64,000 bases of DNA, taken from positions 24,837,501 through 24,901,500 of the forward strand of contig OX365944.1 in the NCBI GenBank assembly GCA_947247005.1, given 5' to 3'. Position 1 is the stretch's first letter; each line of letters opens with the position of its first letter. The notes below the pieces were generated by a model. The model had not been told where the DNA came from. It saw only the letters and a program-made list of their open reading frames with translations, and made no database searches. This stretch comes from Spisula solida. Lineage: Eukaryota; Mollusca; Bivalvia; Venerida; Mactridae. The position numbers were made by a program, and so were the translations under genes. Shown here in pieces: positions 12,110 through 22,271 of this stretch.

Positions 12110-12850
12110 ATTTTGAGAAAATTGGGGTAAAAGTTCCAAAATATAAACGAAACTGCGAATTTTTGGAATCGGTGAACTACATTATTATTTATAATCATAT
12201 TTTATAATAAATCACATTTATATGTAGTTATTAAGTTGCAGTTGAAGATTGCAACATTTTAGTGTCGTGCATTTATGCAAAAGGAGGTTTTTTGGGTTAT
12301 ATAACGTTAAAAAGTGTGAATTTTCGGAATTGGTAAAATTTAACGTCACTGGCCATTATATTTGGTAAATAATCGCTGTGGTATTTTAGTGACTTGCCAT
12401 TAAGATATCAAACATCTTAAGCTAGGCTATAGTACAAAATGTGGTATCTATGGGGTAAAACATTAAATAGTACATGTATGGAGGAAAACTGCATTTTTTT
12501 TGAATAGGTAGACCGGGTACAATGTCATGTATCTTTGCTCTGTGATTAATCAATATGAATGGTGTTAATAACCTTACAGTTTTGATATCAAAAGTCTTAA
12601 GTTTGGCTTTTGTGCAAATGTGATAATTTGGGGTATACATTGTAACTTCAAAATATAAAGAAAAGGGGCGAATTTTTCGAGGTTGTAGACTACACAGTCT
12701 TTTATCGTTTTATTTCATAGTAAATCCATGCAACATGTACTTATTAACATGTAGAGTTTAAGATATCAAACCTATGTGCAATGTTATTGAGATTAGTATG
12801 ATATATTTGGATAAAATGTTAAACGTAGGCTTTATTGCCCTTAGATATTT
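12110..12850. repeat. E1 left-arm tandem monomers (about 160-180 bp)
   Basis: Successive units each carry a GGAATCGGTGAACTAC-like start, a CCATTATATTTGGTAAATAA block and an AAGATATCAAACATCTTAAG block. Later copies (from about 12480 on) are more diverged. These units are inverted relative to the right arm at 15400-15975. Confidence 0.75.
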
Positions 12851-13590
12851 ATATGATATGTATCCCGGGTCATAGAAGTGACTATTCTAGCTGTGTGTAA
12901 GTTACATCATAGAACTATTACTAGCAATGCCCAACAGAACTAGTAAAGTAGTATGTGTTATCTCCTATAGACCCGGAGATGATGCTGTGCAAGGCAAATA
13001 TAGATTTCAATAGAGCCAGTAAAGAGTTCTCCATAGTGCTGAGTACCCAAAACTAATAAATCAATAGCAGCATCTGGCGCAGTAATTGATATCCCATCCC
13101 ATTAGGAATTACTACTGGTATACCAGGCAGTGTTTTGTCACCCTCATAGAACCCAGAATACCTGTTCACAGCAGTGTTAGGTATCATATAGAGCATAGTA
13201 TGGCTATTCTATGCAGCGTTTAATGCCATAATTATAAAGACTCGAATGACAGTTTTAGACATCACAAAACAAGGTGAAACTGTGCCAGGTAGAGTCAGAA
13301 CATCCCAAATAGATCAAGGAATGGCTGTTCACAGCAGTACAAGGTTACTAATCTATACTATCATAGCACTGGCACTCGACAAGACAAACAACTCTATAAA
13401 TGGCCTTGGTCTATAATCTCTACGTTTTTGGTCAGTGGGTCATACATATCAATGACAGTCAGTTGTACCCTATAAAATTAATGAAGTGTATGTTATATAA
13501 TTAGTACCACACAGGGCAACAAAGAGCAGTTCCAAACTACATTAAAGAAAGGAATGGCTGTTTCATGTCATATATGTGTCCGAATTAAGC

Positions 13591-13894
13591 AAGGAATAGC
13601 CTAGAGGTAGGGCGCACGCTTTGGGATTGAGACGTCCCGGGTTCGATCCCACGCTGCACCATTGCTTAATTTCTCTGAGCAAGAATAACCCACAATGCCC
13701 ACTCGACGAATGTGTGAATTGGTACTTGTAATGATTTGCATATTCGATATTTCTGGACGCTATTTCTCAATTTTGGCGCACACATACCAGAGGAGAACTA
13801 GTCTCCACAGGGAGACAGAAACGCAAGTATCCTTAGGTAGCCCAATGAATGTCAAAGGGTGGCTGAACGGCTGAATTTCTGAAAGTGGTCCTGC
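13591..13894 (+). mobile_element. tRNA-derived SINE, family A copy 2
   Basis: The head has an A box (TAGCCTAGAGGTAGGGC) and a B box (GGGTTCGATCCC). Its anticodon-loop region TTTGGGA resembles tRNA-Pro(TGG). The body shares AATAACCCACAATGC, AGTCTCCACAGGGAGAC and CGGCTGAATTTCTGAAAG with the minus-strand copy at 1549-1872, whose head looks tRNA-Thr-like. This copy is nested inside E1, so it inserted after or during the life of E1. Confidence 0.8.
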
Positions 13895-14464
13895 ACAACT
13901 CGGTAACGTTTTAACTTTAAATGTCAAATGTACTGTTTGATACCCTATAGATTTATAAATGGCTGCGTCCAGTAGTATTGTATATCAAATGAAGTCAGGA
14001 ATGACTGTGTCAGGCAATATTCAATCAGTGATGGCTTGACAAGTAATCCTTATAAATTCAGGAATAATCACTGTCATGCTTCCAACAGTATTAGGTAACC
14101 CTTTTAGGTCATAAATTGCTATGCTATCATTTGGAGCTGGGAAAGGATGTGTTACATACCCCGTAGAGCAATACAATTAATGGCATGCAGACCCAATCAG
14201 TGTTGGGTAGCATATAAAGCTATGAATGACTGTGTCTGATAGTATTTGCTATCTAATAGAGCAGTGTTAGGTACCACAGACTGCATGTGCCAAGACGTGT
14301 CAGGTGGCCCGTGGGCTCCAGGAATAAACACTTTATACAAATGTAGTATATGTTAGGTAGATTGTGAAACAAGTTCTTCAACTCATATTAATTAATCACG
14401 CTCGGTGACTAATTATTGGTATTATTCATCGCTACGGTGGTATGGGAGAGACACCAGCGTCCCA

Positions 14465-14580
14465 TTTATGCTAAGTATCTATATATGCAAGGGAATTACT
14501 CCATGGTAGCATTTTAAATCGTCTTTGGTATGACCAGGCCCGCTTCGAACGCTCTACCACTAGACTATCGAGGATTGACT
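14465..14580 (-). mobile_element. tRNA-like SINE head (fragment)
   Basis: On the minus strand, TCCTCGATAGTCTAGTGG followed by TAGAGCGTTCGAAGCGGG gives a good A box and a tRNA-like 5' half. The B box is not intact. It lies inside E1 and is likely a SINE remnant; a diverged tRNA pseudogene is the alternative. Confidence 0.4.
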
Positions 14581-15399
14581 GTACACAGCAGTATATGGTA
14601 TAGATAGCGCTAGGGGTGACTGCCATGCAGGGTAATGTACGTATAGGTCCAGGAATTGCTGAGCCAGGTACCACACAGAGTTACAAATTGCTGATATCAT
14701 AAGATAAGCAGCAGTGGCATGTACCCAATTAGATAAGGAATGGCTGGTGGTGGTGAGTACTTTATATGGCTATGTATAGGTTTACATTTTTTCCGGCATG
14801 GCTTTATTAAATGGTGGTCAAAGCTCAGTAGGTCTTAGATTGTTTGTACTCATAGGATATTGAATGGTGGACTCACTGTTGGTTTAAATACCCTATTTGG
14901 CCTAGCAAGCTTGTACTCAGTGGTGGTGAGTACTCTATAGGGCATGACTTGTGATGCATGTATTCGGTTCTGATGGGTACCTCGTATGTTCAGTAATGGC
15001 GTACTTGGTGTTGATGAGTAATACAAAATTATAATAAGGCCGGAAATGGCTTTATGTAGTAAAATCTGACTTGTCTGTGGATTAAAAATGTTCATACAAT
15101 TTTAGTGATGTTTTACCACAATACATCGCATTTAGCTTAAAGCATAGACAACTGAACTGCATGATGATATGTACCCCTCACAGTGATTTACTGTCAAGTT
15201 AGATTAATTATAACAGCGTAGTAAACATATTCCCAAAAATCATACTTTTCGTGACAATTGTGTATGTTCTATCCTAAAAATTATATATTTTGCACCATAC
15301 CATGATTTATAATGATTGTTATCATTAATAATTCATTACTATAGATCATATTATAGTAATTACAATTGTAATTACCAAATAAAATGAACCATGACATAG

Positions 15400-15975
15400 A
15401 AGTCTATCCAGTTCCGAAACTCCGCATTTTCCGTTATATTTTTTAGTATTTACCCCCGAAATTCCCCATTTTGTATGTAAGCCTATCTCAAGGTGTTTAA
15501 TATCGTCATCGCAAGTCACTATTAAACTATCACGGCGATTATTTACCAAATATAATGGCCATTGACGTTAAATATCACCGATTCCGAAAATTTGCACTTT
15601 TAAATGCACTTTTTAATGTTTTACCCCAAATACCACATTTTGTACCATAGCCAAGCTTAAGGTGTTTAATATCTTTATCGCAAGTCACTATATAACTATC
15701 ACAGCGATTATTTACCAAATATAATGGCTAATGACGTTATAGTCCACCGATTCCAAAAATTCGCACTTTTCTATGCACTTTTTAACGTTTTACCTCCTTT
15801 TGCATAAATGCACGGCACTAAAATTTTGCAGTCTTCAACTGCAACTTAATAACTACATATAAATGTGATTTATTATAAAATATGATTATAAATAACAATG
15901 TAGTTCACCGATTTCAAAAATTCGCAGTTTCGTTTATATTTTGGAACGTTTACCCCAATTTCTCAAAATGCTCAA
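15400..15975. repeat. E1 right-arm tandem monomers (about 160-180 bp)
   Basis: Unit starts (CCGATTCC-type) fall at about 15410, 15588, 15747 and 15908, giving spacings of about 178, 159 and 161 bases. Each unit carries TTTACCAAATATAATGGC and CACTATATAACTATCAC-type blocks. The array is the inverted partner of 12110-12850. Confidence 0.8.
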
Positions 15976-16251
15976 GGGTGACACAATGTCACCCGTCAGA
16001 AATTCCATTTGAACGGTCTTGTCTACTGAAATCAGCAAAGAAAAAAACTTTATACTCCAATGCAAGGTATATTGGGTTTGGGGCCGGACTAAGATTATTT
16101 ATTATAATTATAATTATTTTCTCGTTTAATTTTGAGTGCCCGTATAGCTGGGAGAAATTGACATGATCCCGACCTTTATGCACGAATTATTACAAGGTTC
16201 TTGCGTTGAATATATCAATTCCGCGAGCAAATCGTGCAATATGTGTTTGTA

Positions 16252-16991
16252 CACTCGGCAAAAGTTATAAGTACACACGTCGTTATATCGTTATAACTTT
16301 TTTAATTTTTATTATTTTTGCATGAAATTTTGTGTACATGGTATTGACTGTCAAAGGACTGGATAAATAAAGTTTTTTCTACAAAATTAAATACAGCGGT
16401 TCATTGAACCATGAAACGTCAAAAACCGTAAAATGGCCATGAAATTGACGCGTATTTGCAAATTATTTTTATGTAAGGTAAATTTGAATTTTAGATTTAT
16501 TGTCAATTTAAAAAAACACAAAATAATTCGATTTTTCAAACAACAACATGGTGTTTTTTTACTTTTAAAAATAGTTTTTATTGTTATGGTCAAGGTGAGT
16601 TAACCATGTTCCAAATTTCATTTTTTATCAGAAGTTGATATTTTTAAACCTAAAGTGTGCTTGTTCCTATCATTGTTTTCTTTATTACTGTGTCCGTGAT
16701 AGAAACATAGACTTGAAACCGTACTGTATCAGCGCAGCGGGACCATATGTGCATTAGCTACCTGACATTCGCCCGATGAACACACGGCATTATTGTGTTT
16801 TTTTAGATTCTGCTGTTGGCATCATTAGTTTATTCTGTTTGTGACAATTTAAATCAGATGTTAAAAACATCGATTGTATTGTAACTCTACATATCCAATT
16901 TACATATGTTGACATTTTCAGCACGATCATGCACGCATTGACGGAGCTATGGGCAAATAAACAAGTGTGTACTTATAAGTTTTGCCGAGTG
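16252..16991. mobile_element. Tc1/mariner-type non-autonomous element, 740 bp
   Basis: The terminal inverted repeats are CACTCGGCAAAAGTTATAAG on the left and CTTATAAGTTTTGCCGAGTG on the right, with one mismatch over about 28 bases. Each end is flanked by TA (16250-16251 and 16992-16993), the target duplication of the Tc1/mariner superfamily. The 680-base interior is A/T-rich with no transposase reading frame, so it is a deletion derivative. It lies in the intron between the transmembrane exon and the basic exon of the membrane-protein gene. Confidence 0.85.
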
Positions 16992-17262
16992 TATTTACAC
17001 ATCGAGCGTCTTTGTGAAAATCCCCACTTATGAAATCATACAACCAGGGTTGTTAAATATATCAGCTGTTAAATTATGATAATAGAACATCAAGGGTCAA
17101 GTTAAAATCTCCGTACTAAACCTTCTTTGTTTCAATCAAAATGACGAAATTTGAAATAATTTTATAAAGTACATGCACAAAATAATGTAATATATAAACA
17201 TTTCCTATTTCGTTGAATTGTTAGTAGTTTTAATTAATGAACATGCGGGTATCAAATTACAG

Positions 17263-17471
17263 GAACGACTGGTATGAGCGGAAACAGAATCGGAACGGGA
17301 GAGCCAAACAGCCTAGACAAGAATGGTATATATTTCCTCAAAGGGAAAAACGTAGTCACAAAGCGACATCATCCGTGAAATCGGAGAGAAAGGCTATGCG
17401 GATGCAAACTAATATACACACGTATGTTCCTGGCAGCAGACAGACGTCACTTAGTCGACACGAATATCCGG
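17263..17471 (+). CDS. membrane-protein gene, basic cytoplasmic exon
   Basis: An AAATTACAG acceptor and a CCGG|GTATGT donor bound this exon. It enters in phase 2 and leaves in phase 1. That fits exactly between the phase-2 donor at 9551 and the acceptor of the next exon, restoring a Trp codon at the first junction and a Gly codon at the second. The peptide is rich in Arg, Lys and Gln, with pieces such as NDWYERKQNRNGRAK and REKRSHKATSSVKSERK, and ends near SLSRHEYPG. It would lie just inside the membrane after the transmembrane helix, where positive charge is expected. I recognise no domain. The phase agreement is the main reason to believe it. Confidence 0.6.
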
Positions 17472-17542
17472 GTATGTTGGGTTGGTTTTTATCAGATTAT
17501 CATTCTGATCGCCTCGGCTTTAATGCATTGCAATAGACTATA

Positions 17543-17722
17543 CAGAAACACCTCGATAAGACGAGCATCGTTAACACGAGCATCCGGTCTATGTCGAGCA
17601 AAGTCCCGGCGAATTTGCTCTATGTTGTATATTAATAGACTTCTGATATGTCGAGCACCTGGCTTATCTCGAGCATTTGGATTATCTCGATGGGTCCTCG
17701 AGATAACGAGGTTTTAATACTG
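17543..17722. mobile_element. pogo/Tigger-like MITE 1
   Basis: The left end CAGAAACACCTCGATAAG and the right end CGAGGTTTTAATACTG are inverted repeats flanked by TA, as in pogo-type elements (CAGT...ACTG termini). The interior holds GTCGAGCAAAG and CTCGAGCATTTGG motifs. A related copy in the opposite orientation lies at 18890-19077. It starts 71 bases past the donor of the preceding exon, so it is intronic. Confidence 0.85.
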
Positions 17723-17723
17723 T

Positions 17724-17770
17724 ATATTTACCGGAGACAAACGAAAATGACCGAGCTTTCACGATGGATA
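17724..17770 (+). repeat. 46-bp dispersed repeat, copy 1
   Basis: TTTACCGGAGACAAACG followed by an AAATGACCGAGCTTTCACG stretch recurs at 22226-22271 in the same orientation with few differences. The two copies bracket the last two exons of the membrane-protein gene. What the repeat is remains unknown; it may be a transposon fragment. Confidence 0.6.
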
Positions 17771-18573
17771 AAATCTTATGTGTAGCCCACTCGGCCAGTT
17801 TGTGTAATCAGTAGATCAGGGAGATCTGTGCTCGATTCACGGTTTAAGCAGGTAGCACTGGTTCTATTCTCGGGCGGGGCACTTGGTCATCATTTTTGTA
17901 CATAGTGCTTTACAATGTCTACCATTAAACTAGAGGTGAACAGGTTTGAAACCAAGAGATAGCCTCACGTGTATCGGTGCTATACACAGGGCACGTTTAA
18001 GAACCACTGAGTCTGTTCGGAATGAGTTAGTGTGTCACACTCGGTTTTTTTCTTGCATTTCTAACTTGTCTCTCCTCTCGAAGCCAGAGGTCATTGGCCG
18101 ATCTGGCAGGGATAAAATCGCATGACTACGTACAAACAAATAAGTAACAATTGGTTACAGCTATAAACCCAACTTGACCTCGGAAAAGTTTTCAGAACGG
18201 ACATACTTGATATCATCTAATTATACAACAATTAACATGTTTTTGCCTAAGAAATGCTCTTCGTATATCGCCTTCCAAGTGAGATAATATATGCCCATTA
18301 TACTTATACATTTGGCAACGGGACTCTAATTTTAGTTTTTACTGTCAATCTGGCGAACGAATTTTCATAATTAACCCCCCCCACTAAAATGAGTAATATA
18401 AAATTGTAAACTTCATTAATCATTTTATTGTAGATATATTAAAAACTTTGTGGGAAAATTAATACAAATGTCTCGCTTTATTTGGGTAGTAAGAATATTG
18501 ATACTCCGGTGACGACGACACTATTATAATGTCCCGTCTGATACACCGTCTCTCAAAATCGTGAAACTATAGC

Positions 18574-18697
18574 CTGTTTCGTGGAGCAGGTTATAGTCGG
18601 GTTCCCGTCCCCAATATTTCAGCACTACTACAGCACTACTAACTAGTACTGTGATATTGGGGACGGGATCCAGACTTTGACCTGCTCCAAGAAACAG
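18574..18697. mobile_element. MITE, 124 bp
   Basis: The termini CTGTTTCGTGGAGCAGGT and ACCTGCTCCAAGAAACAG are inverted with a mismatch. Inner arms CCCGTCCCCAATAT and ATATTGGGGACGGG also pair. The centre contains a short GCACTACT direct repeat. No coding capacity. Confidence 0.8.
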
Positions 18698-18889
18698 CCC
18701 AGTCAAAAAGGCATATTTAGGGTGACGAAAAGTGCCCATTCTAATGTAAGTTGAATTCAGGATATGACTCGTAAAGTAAGTGTCCTCATAGGTAACATAT
18801 TACACAAATTGACCAACCTTTCAAATAGGGGTTACAATGTTATGAATCAACACTTTATTTTACTTTTATCACGGTCGAACTAACAACTA

Positions 18890-19077
18890 CAGTAAAATCT
18901 CGTTATCCTGAGTGCCTATCGGGACAAGCCAAATGCTCGAGATAAGCCAGTTGCTCGACATATCCGAAGTCTATTAATTAATATACGACATAGAGCAAAT
19001 TCGCCAGTACTTTGAAATTAACTCGACATAGGCCGGATTCTCGTAATAACGATGCTCGTCTTATCGAGGTTTTACTG
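18890..19077. mobile_element. pogo/Tigger-like MITE 2 (inverted relative to MITE 1)
   Basis: The termini CAGTAAAATCTCGTTATCC and GATAAGACGAGCATCG-type (at the far end, in inverted form, finishing TTTTACTG) are flanked by TA at 18888-18889 and 19078-19079. The body shares the GTCGAGTTAA/CGAGCAAAG-type and CATAGAGCAAATTCGCC blocks with 17543-17722 in reverse orientation. Confidence 0.85.
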
Positions 19078-19750
19078 TATATGTGATATGTTTGAGTTCA
19101 ACTGTTTATCTTTAAATGAAGCAATTATATGTTTAGGAAATGGTACAAGCTCGATTTAATTTACACAAGGTATAACCTGTTACGATACTATCAAATCTCA
19201 ATATACGATTATGTTCCTATGAAATGTGAATATGTTATTCGATAATTCAATTAAATGTATACATATTCACACAAATGTAACTGATGGGTTATCGATATAG
19301 GTTATTGATCACATTCGGATGTCTAGTCAAGTCATCCGTGATTGTATTTGCATAATATTATATTATACATGTTGTAGTTAGATTTATAATATTGATCTAT
19401 CTTGTTTTTCACCAAGGTAACAACTGAGGCGGGGTTGTATCACAAGTACCTGACACATGCATGTGCGATATGTACACACACGAGTCATGCTCAGCAACCA
19501 TTCACATAGCAGTTATTCATATACTATCCATTCACGCCCATTGCGATTATTGCTCATTTCAGCCGCGAGGAATTCGAAAAGCATTTCGCCATATATCGTT
19601 TACATTTGGTTAAATAAAGGACACCTTATTGTGTGAAAAAGTACATATGGGTTGACAACCAATGAATAAAAAATAAAATTATGTTCAATGTTTTGTTATA
19701 AGCCCTCAGGAGTTATTCCCCTTGTGTTTATTTTATCGATCATTTTTCAG

Positions 19751-19809
19751 GTCCAATACCATGGATAGGACCACCACCACCACCTCCTGTAACCAAATTC
19801 GAGGAAAAG
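19751..19809 (+). CDS. membrane-protein gene, polyproline exon
   Basis: A CATTTTTCAG acceptor and an AAAG|GTGAGT consensus donor bound this 59-base exon. It enters in phase 1 and leaves in phase 0. It encodes GPIPWIGPPPPPPPVTKFEEK less its last residue or two at the junctions. The run of seven prolines is a likely ligand for SH3, WW or EVH1 domains, which fits a cytoplasmic adaptor tail. Phases agree with the exons on both sides. Confidence 0.65.
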
Positions 19810-20019
19810 GTGAGTTAAAGGGGATGTACCCATATCCTTTAATGTTTTAAAATTGCGATTATAGCTTGTATCTGGGTCTTCTCGATCAACCGTGAGTATC
19901 TTCACTTAAATCGTTGTTCCGATGACTTAATGCATAACGACTGGTGAATGGTGATGATCAAATGGGTTTATTTAAAGGAGATTGCTGATTAATATAGATA
20001 TTGTCAATTGGGTGTATAA

Positions 20020-20550
20020 TAGGGGTGGGCCGATGCATCGGAATATCGATGCATTGCGATTGCGAGTGTCCAGATAGTATGGATCGATAGTAAACATTTC
20101 GAGTCGAAAACGATAGTTTCCTTTTTTACAAAAAAACACAACAACTAATTTTAAATAATCCCACGCATCAAAACTGCCACAAAGGACCAATATTGCAATC
20201 GTTCAACTTATAATCAGAAGCATGGATACACTCTTCCAACAACTTATATGTTCTTGTTATGATGCTATGCTTACAAGTACTAGTAGTCGACACAGTGAAA
20301 TCTGCATTCACAAGTTAATCTCTGATTTTCAAATACATGTATTGGCAATACCGTTTGCAATAGTATCGCAATAGTTTCCAGCAATACAATAGTATCGCAA
20401 TAGTTTCCAGCAATACAATAGTATCGCAATAGTTTCCAGCAATACAATAGTATCGCAATAGTTTCCAGCAATACAATAGTATCGCAATAGTACTTTTAGC
20501 AATAGCAATAGTATTTCAATAGTCAAAAATGGACTCAATAGTCAACCCTA
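20020..20550. mobile_element. hAT-type non-autonomous element with 8-bp target duplication
   Basis: The left end TAGGGGTGGGCCGATGC and the right end finishing GACTCAATAGTCAACCCTA are imperfect terminal repeats (TAGGG.../...CCCTA). Both are flanked by the identical octamer GTGTATAA (20012-20019 and 20551-20558). An 8-bp target duplication is the hallmark of hAT transposons. The interior includes a 29-bp minisatellite and no transposase. It sits in the last intron of the membrane-protein gene. Confidence 0.85.
20355..20500. repeat. 29-bp minisatellite inside the hAT element
   Basis: About five copies of a 29-base unit made of AATAGTATCGC and AATAGTTTCCAGCAATAC. The unit itself is built from imperfect copies of a short AATAGT motif. 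The minus-strand open frames over it, repeating ETIAILLYCW-type peptides, come from the array. Confidence 0.9.
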
Positions 20551-20807
20551 GTGTATAAGACAGGTAATTACTTAATTCAGTTGAACACTGACACAGGTTT
20601 GCCTGTACAAATGTACATTCATGTATCATCCAGGGTCACTTTGTTAAAATTATGGCTGCTTATGTAACACACATGATGTTGATAATTGATGACGACCATT
20701 AGTGGATTTATAAATATTCTAAATACTTTTACGTGATCTAGGAAAAAATGTGGTTATTGATACCAAATAAAGTGTAAATTAATGACGCCCATTTCGTCAT
20801 GTTTCAG

Positions 20808-21470
20808 ACCCAAACAATGACATTTGAACCGGAAGATGACACGGTTGTTGTTGCTGATCTTTTGCCTGACACCCAGCATGGCCAGATGCGGACCACACAA
20901 TATCGTCAGACTCAAGTTCAAAACCAGACAACATACGGCGGAGCTCCAACAACTTCGTATAATGTCACGGAGCAATCTGACCCACAGGGGCAGACAACAT
21001 ATGTCAAACTTAACCATAATGATACGTACCAGCATGCTCGCTCACCATCACCAACTCGTACAGTACAATCGAAACCATACCACGTTCAAATGAAGTCAGC
21101 AACTGATGACGGATTTACAACGAGACCAGCCTATGATAATGGCTATTTATTGTCACAAACCAGCGCACCTTCAACGACACCAGCAAATGTCACCCGATTG
21201 TCGCAAACTGTGATTTCACCGGAACCAGCAACGCAAGTATCATGGTTGTCGCAAACAGCCGTTCCTTCCACCACGTCGACATCACAAGTTCCTCGGCTGT
21301 CCCAAACCATGGCTTCAACGAGTGGCCAAGGTGCTGGTGTATTTGTTTCATCATATGAGTCCCAACCAAGCCCAATGGAAGAAGGAACAACCGTATTTTC
21401 CTTCGATCCTGAAAATGACCCTGAACAAAAGTCACCAATTGACCAAGCGGAAGATGTCGTTTTATTTTAG
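20808..21470 (+). CDS. membrane-protein gene, terminal exon: Ser/Thr/Gln-rich cytoplasmic tail
   Basis: A GTCATGTTTCAG acceptor opens this exon in phase 0, directly continuing the polyproline exon. It is open for 220 codons to a TAG stop and begins TQTMTFEPEDDTVVV. The peptide is low in hydrophobic residues and rich in Ser, Thr, Gln and Pro. It contains four LSQT motifs at intervals of about 16 to 25 residues (as in LLSQTSAPST, RLSQTVISPE, WLSQTAVPST and RLSQTMAST), then an acidic end finishing DVVLF. It is probably an unstructured signalling tail, and the SQ/TQ sites could be phosphorylated. No enzyme domain is present. It is the longest non-repeat open frame in the window. Confidence 0.7.
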   Translation, partial: TQTMTFEPEDDTVVVADLLPDTQHGQMRTTQYRQTQVQNQTTYGGAPTTSYNVTEQSDPQGQTTYVKLNHNDTYQHARSPSPTRTVQSKPYHVQMKSATDDGFTTRPAYDNGYLLSQTSAPSTTPANVTRLSQTVISPEPATQVSWLSQTAVPSTTSTSQVPRLSQTMASTSGQGAGVFVSSYESQPSPMEEGTTVFSFDPENDPEQKSPIDQAEDVVLF

Positions 21471-21842
21471 AAACTTTATCAATGCCTAGTATATATTTTA
21501 CGCTTTGAACTTTCGCTTCATTCTCTACAAAAAAAGAACTGTGACGGAACGAGATGCGGACAGTTTATAAAATCACAAAGAATAATGTCTACGCAAGTTG
21601 TAAACTATGAGGTGCTTTTTGACAGTAGAAGGGAGACTACTCTTATTTAATGCTCATACCATACGACTAACTGGTACTATTTAAGGTAATTAACTCCAGA
21701 TTATGATTAAATCTAAAACTAGAACAAATTTCAACTTTTGAAATGTGTTTAAGATTCGACACAATGTACTACAGCTTCCGGACAATCTTGCACACTTCTA
21801 GTGAAAAATATGTTCGTGTGTTTGTCAGTCAGGCACATGTAT

Positions 21843-21989
21843 TGCACCAGTCAATATTTTACCCGCCCGGGGGAGCGGCGGGCGACCCAGGTGAAATAGA
21901 CATTTTCAATTTTTTGATGTATAAAACCTACCCTGGAGACAATGCTTACTGTCTATATCCCCACCGTGGGTATAATATTGACTGGTGCA
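21843..21989. mobile_element. MITE, 147 bp
   Basis: The termini TGCACCAGTCAATATTTTACC and GGTATAATATTGACTGGTGCA are inverted repeats with one mismatch, flanked on both sides by TAT. The interior has a G/C-rich patch near CCGCCCGGGGGAGC, unusual for the region. The open frame running through it is not a gene. Confidence 0.8.
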
Positions 21990-22225
21990 TATGCATACAT
22001 ACGTCTTTGCTACCTCTTGTACCATCAATATACTTGTAAGTATTACCATCTTCATAGCATATCTATCTATGCGGATCACTCATATGAAACACTAGCTAAC
22101 TCCATAACTCTGGCCCTATTGTTCTGCAAGTGATTTATCTGCACCATTACATTAAACATGTGAAATACAAGTTTGAAAATATGTAAATGTATTATGGATG
22201 GAAGTTGCTTTCGTCATACAATTGG

Positions 22226-22271
22226 AAATTTACCGGAGAAAAACGGAAATGACCGATCTTTCACGATTGAA
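22226..22271 (+). repeat. 46-bp dispersed repeat, copy 2
   Basis: Same sequence family as 17724-17770, starting TTTACCGGAGAAAAACGG. It lies about 750 bases after the stop codon of the membrane-protein gene, possibly in its 3' untranslated region or beyond. Confidence 0.6.

Larger units (their letters stand above)
12950..15080. repeat. E1 central degenerate minisatellite
   Basis: Recurrent but decayed motifs include GGAATGGCTGT, CAGTGTTAGGTA, GGTGGTGAGTACT and GGGCATGACT. Spacing varies because two SINEs and other indels interrupt the array. The motifs match, in the same orientation, the block at 28430-28960 of element E2, so the two giant elements share an internal repeat family. No protein-coding sequence is seen. 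Confidence 0.6.
11978..16091. mobile_element. E1: 4.1-kb terminal-inverted-repeat element with internal tandem arrays, non-autonomous
   Basis: The left end TAGTCCGGCCCGAAATCC mirrors the right end, which finishes GGGGCCGGACTA. The arms remain homologous for several hundred bases: GGGTGACATTGTGTCACCC, for example, occurs on both sides and is itself palindromic. An AGA trinucleotide flanks both ends (11975-11977 and 16092-16094), a possible 3-bp target duplication. Each arm holds tandem monomers of about 160-180 bases. The interior (about 12950-15080) is a degenerate array whose GGTGGTGAGTAC and GGAATGGCTGT motifs match the 42-bp unit of E2. SINEs are nested inside. No transposase is recognisable. 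It sits in an intron of the membrane-protein gene. The superfamily is unknown. Confidence 0.8.
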
